Shown: positions 50,126 through 58,775 of the stretch, piece by piece
How positions within the stretch are numbered: position 1 is the first letter of the stretch
Layout of the letters: the number at the start of each line of letters is the position of its first letter
From: Stenotrophomonas maltophilia
Lineage (GTDB): Bacteria; Pseudomonadota; Gammaproteobacteria; Xanthomonadales; Xanthomonadaceae
Length of the DNA: 64,000 nucleotides
Assembly (NCBI GenBank): GCA_002363385.1
Contig: DEVL01000004.1
Coordinates: forward strand, 363,179-427,178
Direction of reading: 5' to 3'
Notes under the pieces: model-generated
Seen by the model: only the letters and a program-made list of their open reading frames with translations
Databases searched by the model: none
Told to the model about the DNA's origin: nothing
Program-made: the position numbers and the translations under genes

Positions 50126-51412
50126 CTACAGGCGGTCGTCCACCACCTCCCGGGGCCATACGGATTTGACGTCGTACACCACGCCCTGCGGCTTGAGCAG
50201 CGCGCGCACCTGCGCCGCATCGAAGGCACGGAAACTGTCATGCGCCACCGCCAGCACCACCGCGTCATAGCCGCCGGCATCGGGCGCGGCGACCCACCGT
50301 ACATCGGCATCGGCAAGCGCCGCCGGTCCGACCCACGGATCCTGCACGTCTACCTGCGCCCCGGTGGCCTGCAGGCGCTGCGCCAGCTCCAGCGCGCGGC
50401 TGTTGCGCAGGTCCGGGCAGTTCTCCTTGAAGGTCACGCCCAGCACCAGGACGCGTGCCTGGGCGATGGCGATGTTGCGCGATGCCAGCAGCGCCAGCAC
50501 GCGTTGTGCGACGTGCTCGCCGACGCGGTTGTTGACCTGGCGCGCAGTGTGGATGAGATCGGGGTGATACCCCATGCTCTCGGACTTGTGCAGCAGATAG
50601 TACGGATCCACCCCGATGCAGTGGCCGCCGACGAGGCCGGGGCGGAACGGCAGGAAGTTCCACTTGCTGCCCGCCGCAGCCAACACGTCCTGGGTATCGA
50701 TGCCGAGCCGATCGAAGATCAGCGCGAGTTCGTTGACCAAGGCAATGTTGACGTCGCGCTGGATGTTTTCGATCACCTTGGCCGCTTCGGCCACGCGGAT
50801 CGAGGGCGCCGGCCAGGTCCCGGCGGTGATGATGCGTTGGTACAGCGCATCCACCACGGCCGCCGCCTCGGGCGTTGAGCCGGAGGTGATCTTGCGGATG
50901 TCCGGCAGCCGGCGCTCGCGGTCGCCCGGGTTGATCCGCTCCGGGCTGTAACCGCAGTAGAAATCTTCGTTGAAGCGCAGCCCCGATCCAGCCTCCAGCA
51001 AGGGCACGCAGACTTCCTCGGTGGTGCCGGGGTACACGGTGGATTCGTAGATCACCAGATCGCCCGGCGCCAGCAGCCCGGCGATCAGCGTGCTGGCACT
51101 GCGCAGGGGCCCCAGATCGGGCTGCTCATGCGCATCGATCGGCGTCGGCACGGTCACGATGTAGACGTTGCACCCGGCCAGATCCGAGGGGTCGGCGCTG
51201 TAGCGCGCATACACGGCGGCAGCGAGTTCGTCGGCATCTAGCTCGAGCGTGTGGTCATGCCCACGCTGCAGCTCGGCGACGCGCGCCTGGTCGATGTCAT
51301 AGCCCAGGATCGGCTGCTGCTGGCCAAAGGTCACCGTCAATGGCAGCCCGACGTACCCAAGCCCGATCACGCCGATGTGCGGCGTTGCCGATGCGGAAAT
51401 GGCGCGCGTCAT
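50126..51412 (-). CDS. Nucleotide sugar dehydrogenase (TviB/WbpO type)
   Basis: Protein of 428 residues of the UDP-glucose/GDP-mannose dehydrogenase superfamily. The NAD site IGVIGLGYVGLPLTVTFG lies at the N-terminus. The catalytic Cys is in PGLVGGHCIGVDPYYLLHK (about residue 263). The C-terminal UDP-binding domain starts at VLVLGVTFKENCPDLRNSR. The sequence resembles UDP-N-acetylhexosamine 6-dehydrogenases for capsule or O-antigen uronic acids. No glycosyltransferase or epimerase lies next to it, so it acts with genes elsewhere. The start is 51412 (MTRAISASATPHIGVIG); an ATG at 51505 would add 31 non-homologous residues. Confidence 0.9.
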   Translation of the reverse strand: MTRAISASATPHIGVIGLGYVGLPLTVTFGQQQPILGYDIDQARVAELQRGHDHTLELDADELAAAVYARYSADPSDLAGCNVYIVTVPTPIDAHEQPDLGPLRSASTLIAGLLAPGDLVIYESTVYPGTTEEVCVPLLEAGSGLRFNEDFYCGYSPERINPGDRERRLPDIRKITSGSTPEAAAVVDALYQRIITAGTWPAPSIRVAEAAKVIENIQRDVNIALVNELALIFDRLGIDTQDVLAAAGSKWNFLPFRPGLVGGHCIGVDPYYLLHKSESMGYHPDLIHTARQVNNRVGEHVAQRVLALLASRNIAIAQARVLVLGVTFKENCPDLRNSRALELAQRLQATGAQVDVQDPWVGPAALADADVRWVAAPDAGGYDAVVLAVAHDSFRAFDAAQVRALLKPQGVVYDVKSVWPREVVDDRL

Positions 51413-51716
51413 CGCCGCGCTCCATGCAGCGGAACCGGGCCGGCGATCAGGCGGGGCGTCATCAGGGAGGGCTTCATGCGATACAGGCGCCGGGGTACAG
51501 GTCATGCAAGCCTAACGCGCCGACCCCTGCCCCACAAAGAACAAAGCCGCCGCCCGCGGAGAGTACGGACGACGGCCAAAGGAATAATGGTCCAGCTGCG
51601 GTTACTACCCTTTCAGACAGCCTCCAAGGGCAAACCCCGCAAGACTGGTCACAGCTGGTAGACACATAATAGGTCGGCAACCGTGATCGTTGTGTTACGG
51701 ACAACGTTGATTTGCG
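51413..51716. other. Intergenic region upstream of the sugar dehydrogenase
   Basis: 304 bp without a gene. The right part is AT-richer and holds a TATTAT-like -10 on the minus strand near 51667-51672. An imperfect direct repeat (GTTACG.AC..AACGTT, 51694-51709 and 51716-51732) runs into the end of the BLUF gene. This is probably the dehydrogenase promoter; no specific regulator is suggested. Confidence 0.45.
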
Positions 51717-52172
51717 TTACGAACCCAACGTTACCGCCGCCGGTTCCAGTTCGCCGGAGACGCCGGTCCATGCATCAAGCAGCGCTGCGAACCCAGTAGG
51801 CGCCGCCGCGTCCACCGAAGACCGCAACGCAAAGCCTTCCCACGGCAGGTCGATCAACCGCGCCAGTGCGTCCGGTTCTACCGCCGCGGACGCCATCGTC
51901 CAGCGTGCGAAATGCCGCGCACCTACCTCGCCGCGGGCCAGCTCACGAAGTCCTTGATGGATGCGCGCGTTGAGCACGCGCTGGAACACCGAATCCACGC
52001 CGTCTTCCGGGCCTTCGAAGTACTGCAGGAACCGACGGCCGTCGAACATGAGCACGCCGGTCACCCCCGCCACTTTGTTGAACCCCGTTGCCGCACGCAG
52101 AATCTGATCAATGTCAGACGTCTCGATTCCTTCGATAGCGTCGCTGACGTAAGCGACCGCATGCAGCGGCAT
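51717..52172 (-). CDS. BLUF-domain blue-light sensor, copy 1
   Basis: Protein of 151 residues, a stand-alone BLUF (flavin) photoreceptor without an attached output domain. The key BLUF residues are present: Tyr8 in AVAYVSDA, Asn32 in GFNKVAGVTGVLMFDG and Gln in RRFLQYFEGPEDGV, with the Trp/Met pair in FARWTMAS. Short BLUF proteins such as PixD and YcgF-like forms signal by binding a partner. The start at 52172 has AAGGA upstream. A 151-residue paralogue lies at 60425-60880. Confidence 0.93.
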   Translation of the reverse strand: MPLHAVAYVSDAIEGIETSDIDQILRAATGFNKVAGVTGVLMFDGRRFLQYFEGPEDGVDSVFQRVLNARIHQGLRELARGEVGARHFARWTMASAAVEPDALARLIDLPWEGFALRSSVDAAAPTGFAALLDAWTGVSGELEPAAVTLGS

Positions 52173-52236
52173 GAAGGCTTTCCTTGGTGAACCCAACCTG
52201 ACTATGCCATGAAGCCAACGCAGAGTGTAGACACCG

Positions 52237-53256
52237 TTACTCCGGCGCCTTTATCTCGAATCCCCGCGCGCGCAGCTGCTCCAGATACCCCCCCGGGGAA
52301 ACCAGCGATGACACCGGGACGGTGGCAAAGGTCACTGCATTGCGTCCCAGCGCATCGCTCGCGATGCCCAGCCACTTGCGCTGCGCCTGGGCGTCCACGT
52401 CGCTCAGGCCGCGGCGGCGACCGAACGCGCTGTTGGCGACCGCATCCACACAGGCGGCGTACTGCCCTTCCACGGCCAGCCGCTGCAACGCCTCGACATC
52501 CCCCATCGCCCAGGCATTGGCGCGTTCGGCCAGCAGCGGCAGCCCGTGTTCGACCACATCCAGCGTGCGGCGGAAGCACTCCAGGTCCTGCAGTGCCGTA
52601 CCGCGCACTTCCTTGAGCGCTTGCCGGGGATCGGCGATCTTGATTTCGACCCGGGTCTGCACCGGTTTCAGACCGTGCGCTTTGGCGGCCTTCTCCACCA
52701 CCTTGGACACCGGCGAGGAACGGCCCAGGCCGACATCCTTCAGCGCAGCGGCGTAGAGCTGGGTGGCCGCCACCAGCGGACGATCCTTTTCGATGCCACC
52801 ATCGCGACCGATATGGCGCTGTTTGAGCTGTGCCCAGCGCGCGTACAGATCCGGCGGCAGCACCTCGCGCAACGTGCGCCCGTCCGGATCGCGGGCGGCC
52901 TTCAACGCCGAAGGCACCAGCGTCAGCCGACCGAAGAAGCCGACATCGGCATCCAATCCCCAGCCAGGCGAGCCGAGCACGTCCTGCGCACTGCCGATCA
53001 CGGCCTGCACCTCGTCGGCCCGCCACTCCAGCTTGGCCGGCAGCGGTGACACCGTGCCAAGAATCCACAGCGTGTGGCCGGCGCTGTTGCGGACCTGCCA
53101 CATGCCCGGGCCAGGCTGTTCACCGGAGACCACCACCGGGGCCATATCGATCACGTCCCCCGCAGGGGGAACCGTCGTCTGCGCCCGTACCGCGCCGCTC
53201 AGCAGCAGCCCCATGCTCAACATCAGTGCTATCCGTGCACGTACCGAGTTCGCCAT
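52237..53256 (-). CDS. TraB/GumN family protein
   Basis: Protein of 339 residues with an N-terminal signal (RIALMLSMGLLLSGAVRAQ). The TraB/GumN domain starts at MWQVRNSAGHTLWILGTVSPLPAKLEWRADEVQAVIGSAQDVLGS, where the usual metal-binding GTxH motif appears as GTVS, so the His is replaced. A C-terminal P-x-(S/G)-x-x-x-P-like GGYLEQLRARGFEI remains. Related TIKI proteases are metal-dependent; loss of this His suggests a non-catalytic member (inference). The start at 53256 has AAGGA upstream. Confidence 0.85.
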   Translation of the reverse strand: MANSVRARIALMLSMGLLLSGAVRAQTTVPPAGDVIDMAPVVVSGEQPGPGMWQVRNSAGHTLWILGTVSPLPAKLEWRADEVQAVIGSAQDVLGSPGWGLDADVGFFGRLTLVPSALKAARDPDGRTLREVLPPDLYARWAQLKQRHIGRDGGIEKDRPLVAATQLYAAALKDVGLGRSSPVSKVVEKAAKAHGLKPVQTRVEIKIADPRQALKEVRGTALQDLECFRRTLDVVEHGLPLLAERANAWAMGDVEALQRLAVEGQYAACVDAVANSAFGRRRGLSDVDAQAQRKWLGIASDALGRNAVTFATVPVSSLVSPGGYLEQLRARGFEIKAPE

Positions 53257-53362
53257 ATCACGTGTCCTTGTCCGGGATGGTGCGCAGCGTAGGGCGGCGC
53301 GAAAGGAAATGCGTAAAGTTTGCGTTGCCCGGACCATGTCTCCCCGCAGCGGGAACGAACGA

Positions 53363-53382
53363 GGGCAGCCCCATGGCTGCCC
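53363..53382 (-). terminator. Hairpin terminator after the chemoreceptor gene
   Basis: An 8-bp stem GGGCAGCC / GGCTGCCC with a four-base loop, followed on the minus strand by TCGTTCGTTC. It lies 41 bp beyond the chemoreceptor stop codon. Confidence 0.6.
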
Positions 53383-53423
53383 CCGCGTCATCGGCGCTCA
53401 CCTTGACCAGGCGAGCGGCCCGG

Positions 53424-55670
53424 TCAGAACTCGCGCCAATCGCCGTCGACCGTCGCCGCCGGCACCTGCCGCAGCGGGGTCACCGTAGCGCGGCCGGGAC
53501 GCGGCTGGGCGGACGCCGGCACTGATGCCTTCAGTGACGAGGCAGCGCCACGCGCGGCCATCGGCTGCGTCTGTACGCCGCCCTGGGCCGCCAGGCGGAA
53601 GCGCGCTACCGCGCCGGTCAGGGCAATGGCCTGCTCCTCCATCGAGCGCGCTGCAGCCGTCGCCTCTTCCACCAGCGCCGCGTTCTGCTGGGTGGTTTCG
53701 TCCAGCTGCACCACCGTCTGGCTGACCTGCTCGATGCCGGCCGACTGCTCCTGCGACGCGGCCGAAATCTCGGCCATGATGTCGGTGACCTTCTGCACCG
53801 AGGTGACGATCTCGGTCATGGTCACGCCGGCCTTGTCGACCAGGCCCGCACCGATGGCCACCTTGTCCACCGAGTCCTCGATCAGCTCCTTGATCTCCTT
53901 GGCCGCACCGGCCGAGCGCTGCGCCAGCGTGCGCACTTCACTGGCGACCACCGCAAAGCCCCTGCCCTGCTCCCCGGCGCGTGCCGCTTCCACCGCAGCA
54001 TTCAAGGCCAGGATATTGGTCTGGAACGCGATGCCGTCGATCACCGTGATGATGTCGGCGATCTTCTTGGACGAGGCCTCAATGCCGCGCATCGTGACCA
54101 CCACGTCCTGCACCACCTGGCCCCCTTCGGAGGCCACCGCACCGGCGCCGATCGCCAGCTGATTGGCCTGGCGGGCATGCTCGGCGTTCTGGCGCACGGT
54201 CGAGGTCAGCTCCTCCATCGAAGCCGCCGTCTCCTCCAGGTTGGCAGCCTGCTGCTCGGTGCGACGGGACAGGTCGTTGTTGCCGCTGGCGATTTCCACC
54301 GCGGCGGTATTGATGCTGCCCGCCGCCACCTGGATGCTGCCGATGATGCCGGTCAGCTGGCCGACCGTGGTATTGGCATCGTCGCGCATCCGGGCAAACA
54401 CCCCCTGGAACTCGCCTTCCATGCGCACAGTGAGGTCACCCGACGCAATCGCCTTGAGCAGTTCCGAAAGCTGGCGAAGATTCTCGTCGCTGATCTGCAT
54501 CATCGTGTTCAGGCGCTCGATCATCACCTTGAACTCGTGATCGAAGGCGGCGGCATCGCCACGCTGGCTGAAATCACCCGCCGCAGCCGCAGAGGCCAAC
54601 CGGTGGATCTGGCCGTTGATCGCCGCCAGATTCTGCTTGGTGACGGACATCGCTTCGGTGAAGCGCGCCTTGTCACCCGGCAGCGCTTCCAGATCCTCGG
54701 CCAGATCGCCGACCGCATAGTTGCGCACCACATCAATGATCTTCTGGGTCAGCTCGATGCTGCTGCCCACCAGTGCATTCGTGCCGCCGGCGATTCGACC
54801 GAAATCACCCGGGAAGGCCGAGGCATCGATACGGTAGGCCAGTTCACCCAGATCATGGCGATGCGCCATCTCCTGCTGTGCGGCGGAGAAGGCGCGCAGG
54901 CGCTGGGTCATCGCATCCATGCTGGCAAGCAGCTGCCCGGTTTCATCCCGACTGGTGTTACCGACCGTGGTATCGAACCGACCATCGGCAATCGACCGGG
55001 AGACATCCATCGCGCGCCGCAACGGCCCCACCAGGCTGCGCGTGATCAGCCAGGCCAGCAACCCACCCGCTACCAGGGCCACCAAGGCGAAGGTGATCAA
55101 CAGGCTGCGTGAGGTCCGGATGGATGCGTTGACGATCGCCGCGCTTTCGGCGTTGCGACGCTCCTGCAGCTCCACCGCCGACTGGATGGCTGCAGAGCGG
55201 GCCGCCATCAACGGCTCGGCCTCGCCGTAGAGCAGGCTGATCGCCGCCACATCATCATTGGCGGTGGCCCGCTCGATGATCTGGTTGTGCGCTGCCACTG
55301 CCGCATCCTGCGCGTCCCGGATCGCCTGCTTGGCCTGCATGCCTTCGGCATTGTGGGGGATCGCGTCCAGGTCCTCACGCGCTTTGGCGTAGGCAGCGCG
55401 GGTCTGCTGGATCCGCTCCAGGATCGCCGGGCCGTTCGCTTCGCCGTCCAGAATCAGATCGCGCAGGTTGCGCTCGTTCTGGTAATTGCTGCCGCGCATG
55501 GTGGTGAGCAGCGACATCTTTTTGCCGTTCGTTTCAATCTCGCTCACTTGTTGGCCGATCCGGGCGGCCTGGTAAAGCGCCAGCGAGGATGAGGAAATCA
55601 GCAGAATCAGAAGAATCCCGAAGCCCACGGCGAGCTTGCTGCCGACACGCATGTGTTTGAAGTAGTCCAT
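53424..55670 (-). CDS. Methyl-accepting chemotaxis protein, poly-HAMP, with CheR-binding tail
   Basis: Protein of 748 residues. TM1 (about 12-34), a four-helix-bundle ligand domain (about 35-190), TM2 (about 191-212) and HAMP (about 213-265). Then come at least two further HAMP-like units (about 310-450, recurring A-x-GDL/F-x-x-R and E-F patterns), and the signalling hairpin with tip DGIAFQTNILALNAAVEAARAGEQGRGFAVVASEVR. It ends in DWREF after a flexible linker, matching the xWxxF pentapeptide that tethers CheR/CheB. A sigma-28-like promoter lies 45-71 bp upstream. The ligand is unknown. Confidence 0.94.
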   Translation of the reverse strand: MDYFKHMRVGSKLAVGFGILLILLISSSSLALYQAARIGQQVSEIETNGKKMSLLTTMRGSNYQNERNLRDLILDGEANGPAILERIQQTRAAYAKAREDLDAIPHNAEGMQAKQAIRDAQDAAVAAHNQIIERATANDDVAAISLLYGEAEPLMAARSAAIQSAVELQERRNAESAAIVNASIRTSRSLLITFALVALVAGGLLAWLITRSLVGPLRRAMDVSRSIADGRFDTTVGNTSRDETGQLLASMDAMTQRLRAFSAAQQEMAHRHDLGELAYRIDASAFPGDFGRIAGGTNALVGSSIELTQKIIDVVRNYAVGDLAEDLEALPGDKARFTEAMSVTKQNLAAINGQIHRLASAAAAGDFSQRGDAAAFDHEFKVMIERLNTMMQISDENLRQLSELLKAIASGDLTVRMEGEFQGVFARMRDDANTTVGQLTGIIGSIQVAAGSINTAAVEIASGNNDLSRRTEQQAANLEETAASMEELTSTVRQNAEHARQANQLAIGAGAVASEGGQVVQDVVVTMRGIEASSKKIADIITVIDGIAFQTNILALNAAVEAARAGEQGRGFAVVASEVRTLAQRSAGAAKEIKELIEDSVDKVAIGAGLVDKAGVTMTEIVTSVQKVTDIMAEISAASQEQSAGIEQVSQTVVQLDETTQQNAALVEEATAAARSMEEQAIALTGAVARFRLAAQGGVQTQPMAARGAASSLKASVPASAQPRPGRATVTPLRQVPAATVDGDWREF

Positions 55671-55714
55671 TTCGTTGCATCCGCTATATCGTCACGTAGT
55701 GACACCGGAACCCA

Positions 55715-55741
55715 ATGACGGCGTCACGATTAATAGCTTGA
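55715..55741 (-). promoter_or_regulatory. Sigma-28 (FliA)-like promoter for the chemoreceptor gene
   Basis: On the minus strand, TCAAGCTA - 11 bases - GCCGTCAT compares with the FliA consensus TAAAGTTT-N11-GCCGATAA, with exact 8-11-8 spacing. It lies 45 bp upstream of the start codon at 55670. It would place the receptor in the late flagellar class. Confidence 0.6.
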
Positions 55742-56246
55742 GTCAATGATTTACCGTGGCGAACAGCCCATTCCGTGATCGAATACCGATGAGTTTTCTT
55801 ATTTTCTGCGCTGTTCGCGAGCACCCCGCCAAAGTTCCGGCAGTGCGCGTGATGGGCGACGTTTTGCTGCACAGCAACAACCTGTTGTCGATCCGCACGA
55901 CGCGCCAATGGACCGTCGCTGTGACGCCCGTCGCGGCGATTATCTGAGACAAAATCGCCGCCGACATCTCGTTTCTGTGACCGAGTACCGAAATCGCGGC
56001 CACGCATCCATCCGCCTGCGTACGTCACCCCGTGACAGCAACGCCACTCTGATGGTGTCGATAATCGTGATCTGTGCATGTGCTGCGGTTGCATCACCGG
56101 ACATCGCGCAGGCGTGGCTGCAGCGCGCGCGTGCGCGTCCTGGCTCGTCCAGGCAGGACTCACCGTTTCCGAGGTACTGGGGCACATTCGCACAGAAACT
56201 GCACAGGACAACGCGTGTGCAGTTGTGGATGACAGGCTGAAAGCCT
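55742..56246. other. Intergenic region without a recognisable gene
   Basis: About 500 bp between the chemoreceptor promoter and tRNA-Leu. Short frames occur on both strands, but none has a recognisable domain or good ribosome site. A short palindrome TTGCTG-CA-CAGCAA lies at 55864-55877, and scattered GTGAC/GTCAC half-sites occur (for example 56020-56040). I see no RNA gene here. Confidence 0.5.
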
Positions 56247-56333
56247 TGGTGCCCGGGGCCGGAATCGAACCGGCATGGGGTTGCCCCCGGCGGATTTTAA
56301 GTCCGATGCGTCTACCAGTTTCGCCACCCGGGC
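56247..56333 (-). tRNA. tRNA-Leu (anticodon TAA)
   Basis: On the minus strand the 87-nt gene begins GCCCGGGTGGCGAAACTGGT and ends CCCGGGCACCA with an encoded CCA. The anticodon loop CTTAAAA gives TAA. A class II variable arm (CCGGGGGCAACCCCAT region) and a T-arm with GGTTCGAATCC are present. Confidence 0.96.
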
Positions 56334-56399
56334 AACGGCGGGCATAGGGTGCCTGATCGCGCCCGATTTTGGAATGCGCACGTGGTCCGCGCGCGCCGC

Positions 56400-57809
56400 T
56401 CAGATCGCGCGGGAGTAGCGCACCGGCTGGTCAGGACGCGCCAGGTAGCGATCAAAGCACATCGCCAGCAGCCGCAGCAGCGGCCGTCCGTGCGCACTCG
56501 CGCGCACCACGCCGTGTTCGTATTCGGCCAGGCCATCGGCCTGCAGGGCCGCCAAGGCCGGCAACGCGTCGGCGAAGTAGTGCTCGAAGTCCACACCATG
56601 GCGCGCGGCCACTGCGGCGCCGTCCACTTCGCCCTGGCACATCAACTGGCCGATCAGTTCAGCGCGCAGCACATCGTCCCCGTCCAGCTGCAGGCCGCGC
56701 CAGACCGGCAACCGGCCAGCATCGACCGCCGCTTCCCACGCCGGCAGGTCGCGCGGGTTCTGGCTGTAGGTCGTGCCGATGTGACTGATCGCGCTGGCCC
56801 CCAGGCCAACCAGATCGGTGTCGGCATGTGTGGTGTACCCCATGAAATTGCGGTGCAGCTGCCCAGCACGCTGCGCCCGCGACAGGTCTTCTTCGGGCAG
56901 GGCGAAATGGTCCATGCCGATGTACTGATACCCGGCATCGGTCAGCCGCTGTACCGCCAGGCCCAGCAGCGCCAGTTTCTGCTCCGGGCTGGGCAGGTCT
57001 GCATCGTCGATCTGGCGCTGCGCACGGAACAGATGCGGCAGATGCGCGTACCCATACACCGCCAGGCGATCCGGCCGCTCGCGCAGCACCGTTTCCAGCG
57101 TCTGCGCGAAGCCGACAAGGGTCTGCCTGGGCAGGCCATAGATCAGATCCACATTGACCGAACGCAGCCCGTACTCGCGGCACGCACGCAGGATGTCCAG
57201 CGTCGCTTCCACGCCCTGCTCGCGGTTGATCGCCTTCTGTACATCCGGATCAAAGTCCTGCACGCCGAGGCTGGCGCGGTTGAAGCCAAGCTCGGCGAGT
57301 ACGGCGATGTCCGCGCGCGTGACAAAGCGCGGATCCAGCTCGATCGAGAAATCACGCGAGGCGGCCGTGCTGAAATTGAATCGCTGGCGCAGCCCATCGA
57401 TCAGCTCACGCATCTGCGCCGGGGCGAGAAAGTTCGGTGTGCCGCCGCCCAGGTGCAGCTGGATCACCTCACGCGTCGGATCAAACTGCGGGGCCATCAG
57501 GTCGGCCTCGCTCAGCACGCGCGCCACGTAACCGATGCCCTTGCTGTGGTCGCGGGTGATGACCCGGTTGCAACCGCAGTAGAAACACGGGCTGCTGCAG
57601 TAGGGCACATGCACATACAGCGAGAGCGGCCGGCCTACGTCGTTGCTGTCCGCAATCGCCTGGCGCAGCGCAGGCTCACCGTAGCCGTCATGGAAGTGCG
57701 GCGCAGTGGGATAGGAGGTGTAGCGCGGGCCGGGCCGGTCATGGCGACGCAGCAGCTCGGGATCGAAGTGCCAGGCGAGCCCGGCGGCGGCAGGCGAGAA
57801 GGTATCCAT
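56400..57809 (-). CDS. hemN: Oxygen-independent coproporphyrinogen III oxidase HemN
   Basis: Protein of 469 residues, a radical-SAM enzyme that decarboxylates coproporphyrinogen III without oxygen in haem synthesis. The 4Fe-4S motif is VHVPYCSSPCFYCGCNRV (C-x3-C-x2-C, with the extra Cys of HemN), followed by LHLGGGTPNFL and the N-terminal RYTSYPTAPHF trip-wire region, which is characteristic of true HemN and absent in HemW. The start is MDTFSPAAAG at 57809. An FNR-like site lies 35 bp upstream. Confidence 0.96.
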   Translation of the reverse strand: MDTFSPAAAGLAWHFDPELLRRHDRPGPRYTSYPTAPHFHDGYGEPALRQAIADSNDVGRPLSLYVHVPYCSSPCFYCGCNRVITRDHSKGIGYVARVLSEADLMAPQFDPTREVIQLHLGGGTPNFLAPAQMRELIDGLRQRFNFSTAASRDFSIELDPRFVTRADIAVLAELGFNRASLGVQDFDPDVQKAINREQGVEATLDILRACREYGLRSVNVDLIYGLPRQTLVGFAQTLETVLRERPDRLAVYGYAHLPHLFRAQRQIDDADLPSPEQKLALLGLAVQRLTDAGYQYIGMDHFALPEEDLSRAQRAGQLHRNFMGYTTHADTDLVGLGASAISHIGTTYSQNPRDLPAWEAAVDAGRLPVWRGLQLDGDDVLRAELIGQLMCQGEVDGAAVAARHGVDFEHYFADALPALAALQADGLAEYEHGVVRASAHGRPLLRLLAMCFDRYLARPDQPVRYSRAI

Positions 57810-57843
57810 GCCGCCAGCTTGCGCGTGCATGGGCGCACGCGCA

Positions 57844-57857
57844 TTGCGTCAGATCAA
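57844..57857 (-). promoter_or_regulatory. FNR/Anr-like site upstream of hemN
   Basis: On the minus strand, TTGATCTGACGCAA has one perfect FNR half-site (TTGAT) and a weaker one (CGCAA in place of ATCAA). It lies 35 bp upstream of the hemN start and overlaps the haemoglobin stop codon. Confidence 0.5.
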
Positions 57858-58291
57858 TTCAGGCCCGGGCGGCCGGCCATCGGCAGGCCGGGCCAGCGCA
57901 GCATCTGGAAGCGGCGCCAGAAGGTATCGGCAATGCGCTCGGCGACATCATCGGCCAGCCGCTGCATCGGCAGGTTGCCGCACTCGTCCGTGGTCTGCCG
58001 GAACAACGCCAGCCAACGATCGAAGAGATCGCGGTCCAGTTCGTCCATGGCCATGTGCTTGGGCATCGGCGCGCCGTTGAAGCGGCGAGTGCCGCGCAGC
58101 ATCGCCGACCAGAAGTCGACCAGTTGGGCCAGATGCGCCTCCCAGTCGTGGATCCGCGCCGTGAACACCGGGCCCAGGCGCGGCTCCTCGCGGACGCGCG
58201 CGTAGAAGTCGTGCACCAGCCGCGTGACCTCGTCTTCGCTGCACAGCTCGGGCGAAGGGATCGGCAGCGCGTTGTCGGTGGGATCGGGCAT
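57854..58291 (-). CDS. Group III truncated haemoglobin
   Basis: Protein of 145 residues. EVTRLVHDFYARVREEPRLGPVFTARIHDWEAHLAQLVDFWSAML and RFNGAPMPKHMAM (proximal His) match group III trHbs, known from Campylobacter Ctb and implicated in oxygen or NO handling. MPDPTDNA at 58291 has GAGG six bases upstream; MFMPDP at 58297 is an alternative. It lies 44 bp upstream of hemN on the same strand. A perfect FNR box lies 53 bp upstream, so microaerobic induction is likely. Confidence 0.92.
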   Translation of the reverse strand: MPDPTDNALPIPSPELCSEDEVTRLVHDFYARVREEPRLGPVFTARIHDWEAHLAQLVDFWSAMLRGTRRFNGAPMPKHMAMDELDRDLFDRWLALFRQTTDECGNLPMQRLADDVAERIADTFWRRFQMLRWPGLPMAGRPGLN

Positions 58292-58343
58292 GAACATCCT
58301 CGGGCGGCAATGCCCAGCATCGCTGGCAGCGCCTGCCGCTGCC

Positions 58344-58357
58344 TTGATCAGGATCAA
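58344..58357. promoter_or_regulatory. FNR/Anr box, perfect palindrome
   Basis: TTGATCAGGATCAA equals the FNR consensus TTGAT-N4-ATCAA exactly. It sits between the truncated haemoglobin (start 53 bp to the left) and the 97-residue membrane protein/CcoG-like pair (start 123 bp to the right), and could serve both directions. Confidence 0.8.
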
Positions 58358-58479
58358 TGAAGCCGGTGGCGAAGCCTTCTAGTCTGAGCGCTCGACAGGA
58401 CGTGCGCACCCGCGATTCCGGCCCCCGGTCGGCGCGAAGTATAGCCGCGCCCTGCCCCTCCCTCCTGACCGTGGCCGCA

Positions 58480-58773
58480 ATGAACGACCTGCACGACCCG
58501 CCCGACGGCAGCCGCCGACGGCTGATCCAGCAATGGGGCGCGATTCTGTGGCCCAGCTTCGTCGCGGCCGGCCTGGCCAGCGTGGTGTTCTTCGCGTTCG
58601 TCGACCCGCTGCGCCTGCGCGACATCAGCTTCCCGCAGCATACGATCAGTCGCGAGCTGGGCTATACGCTCGGCTTCTTCATGTTCTGGGGCGTCACCGC
58701 CGCCGCCAGCACCATCACCTGGTATCTGCTGCGCCCGATGCCCAGCGATGATGACGATGTGCCATTGGGGTGA
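58480..58773 (+). CDS. Small membrane protein upstream of ccoG-like gene
   Basis: Protein of 97 residues with two transmembrane helices (about 20-43 and 60-83) and an acidic C-terminus (PSDDDDVPLG). It ends just before or within the start region of the CcoG-like gene and faces the FNR box, so it is probably co-expressed with that gene under low oxygen. It is not a CcoH (FixH) by length or pattern. No function is assigned. Confidence 0.8.
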   Translation: MNDLHDPPDGSRRRLIQQWGAILWPSFVAAGLASVVFFAFVDPLRLRDISFPQHTISRELGYTLGFFMFWGVTAAASTITWYLLRPMPSDDDDVPLG

Positions 58774-58775
58774 GC

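Noticed and set aside
55684..56211. 175-codon minus-strand frame between the chemoreceptor and tRNA-Leu
   Set aside because: Rich in Cys, His and Arg with no pattern of a folded protein, and it overlaps the predicted FliA promoter.
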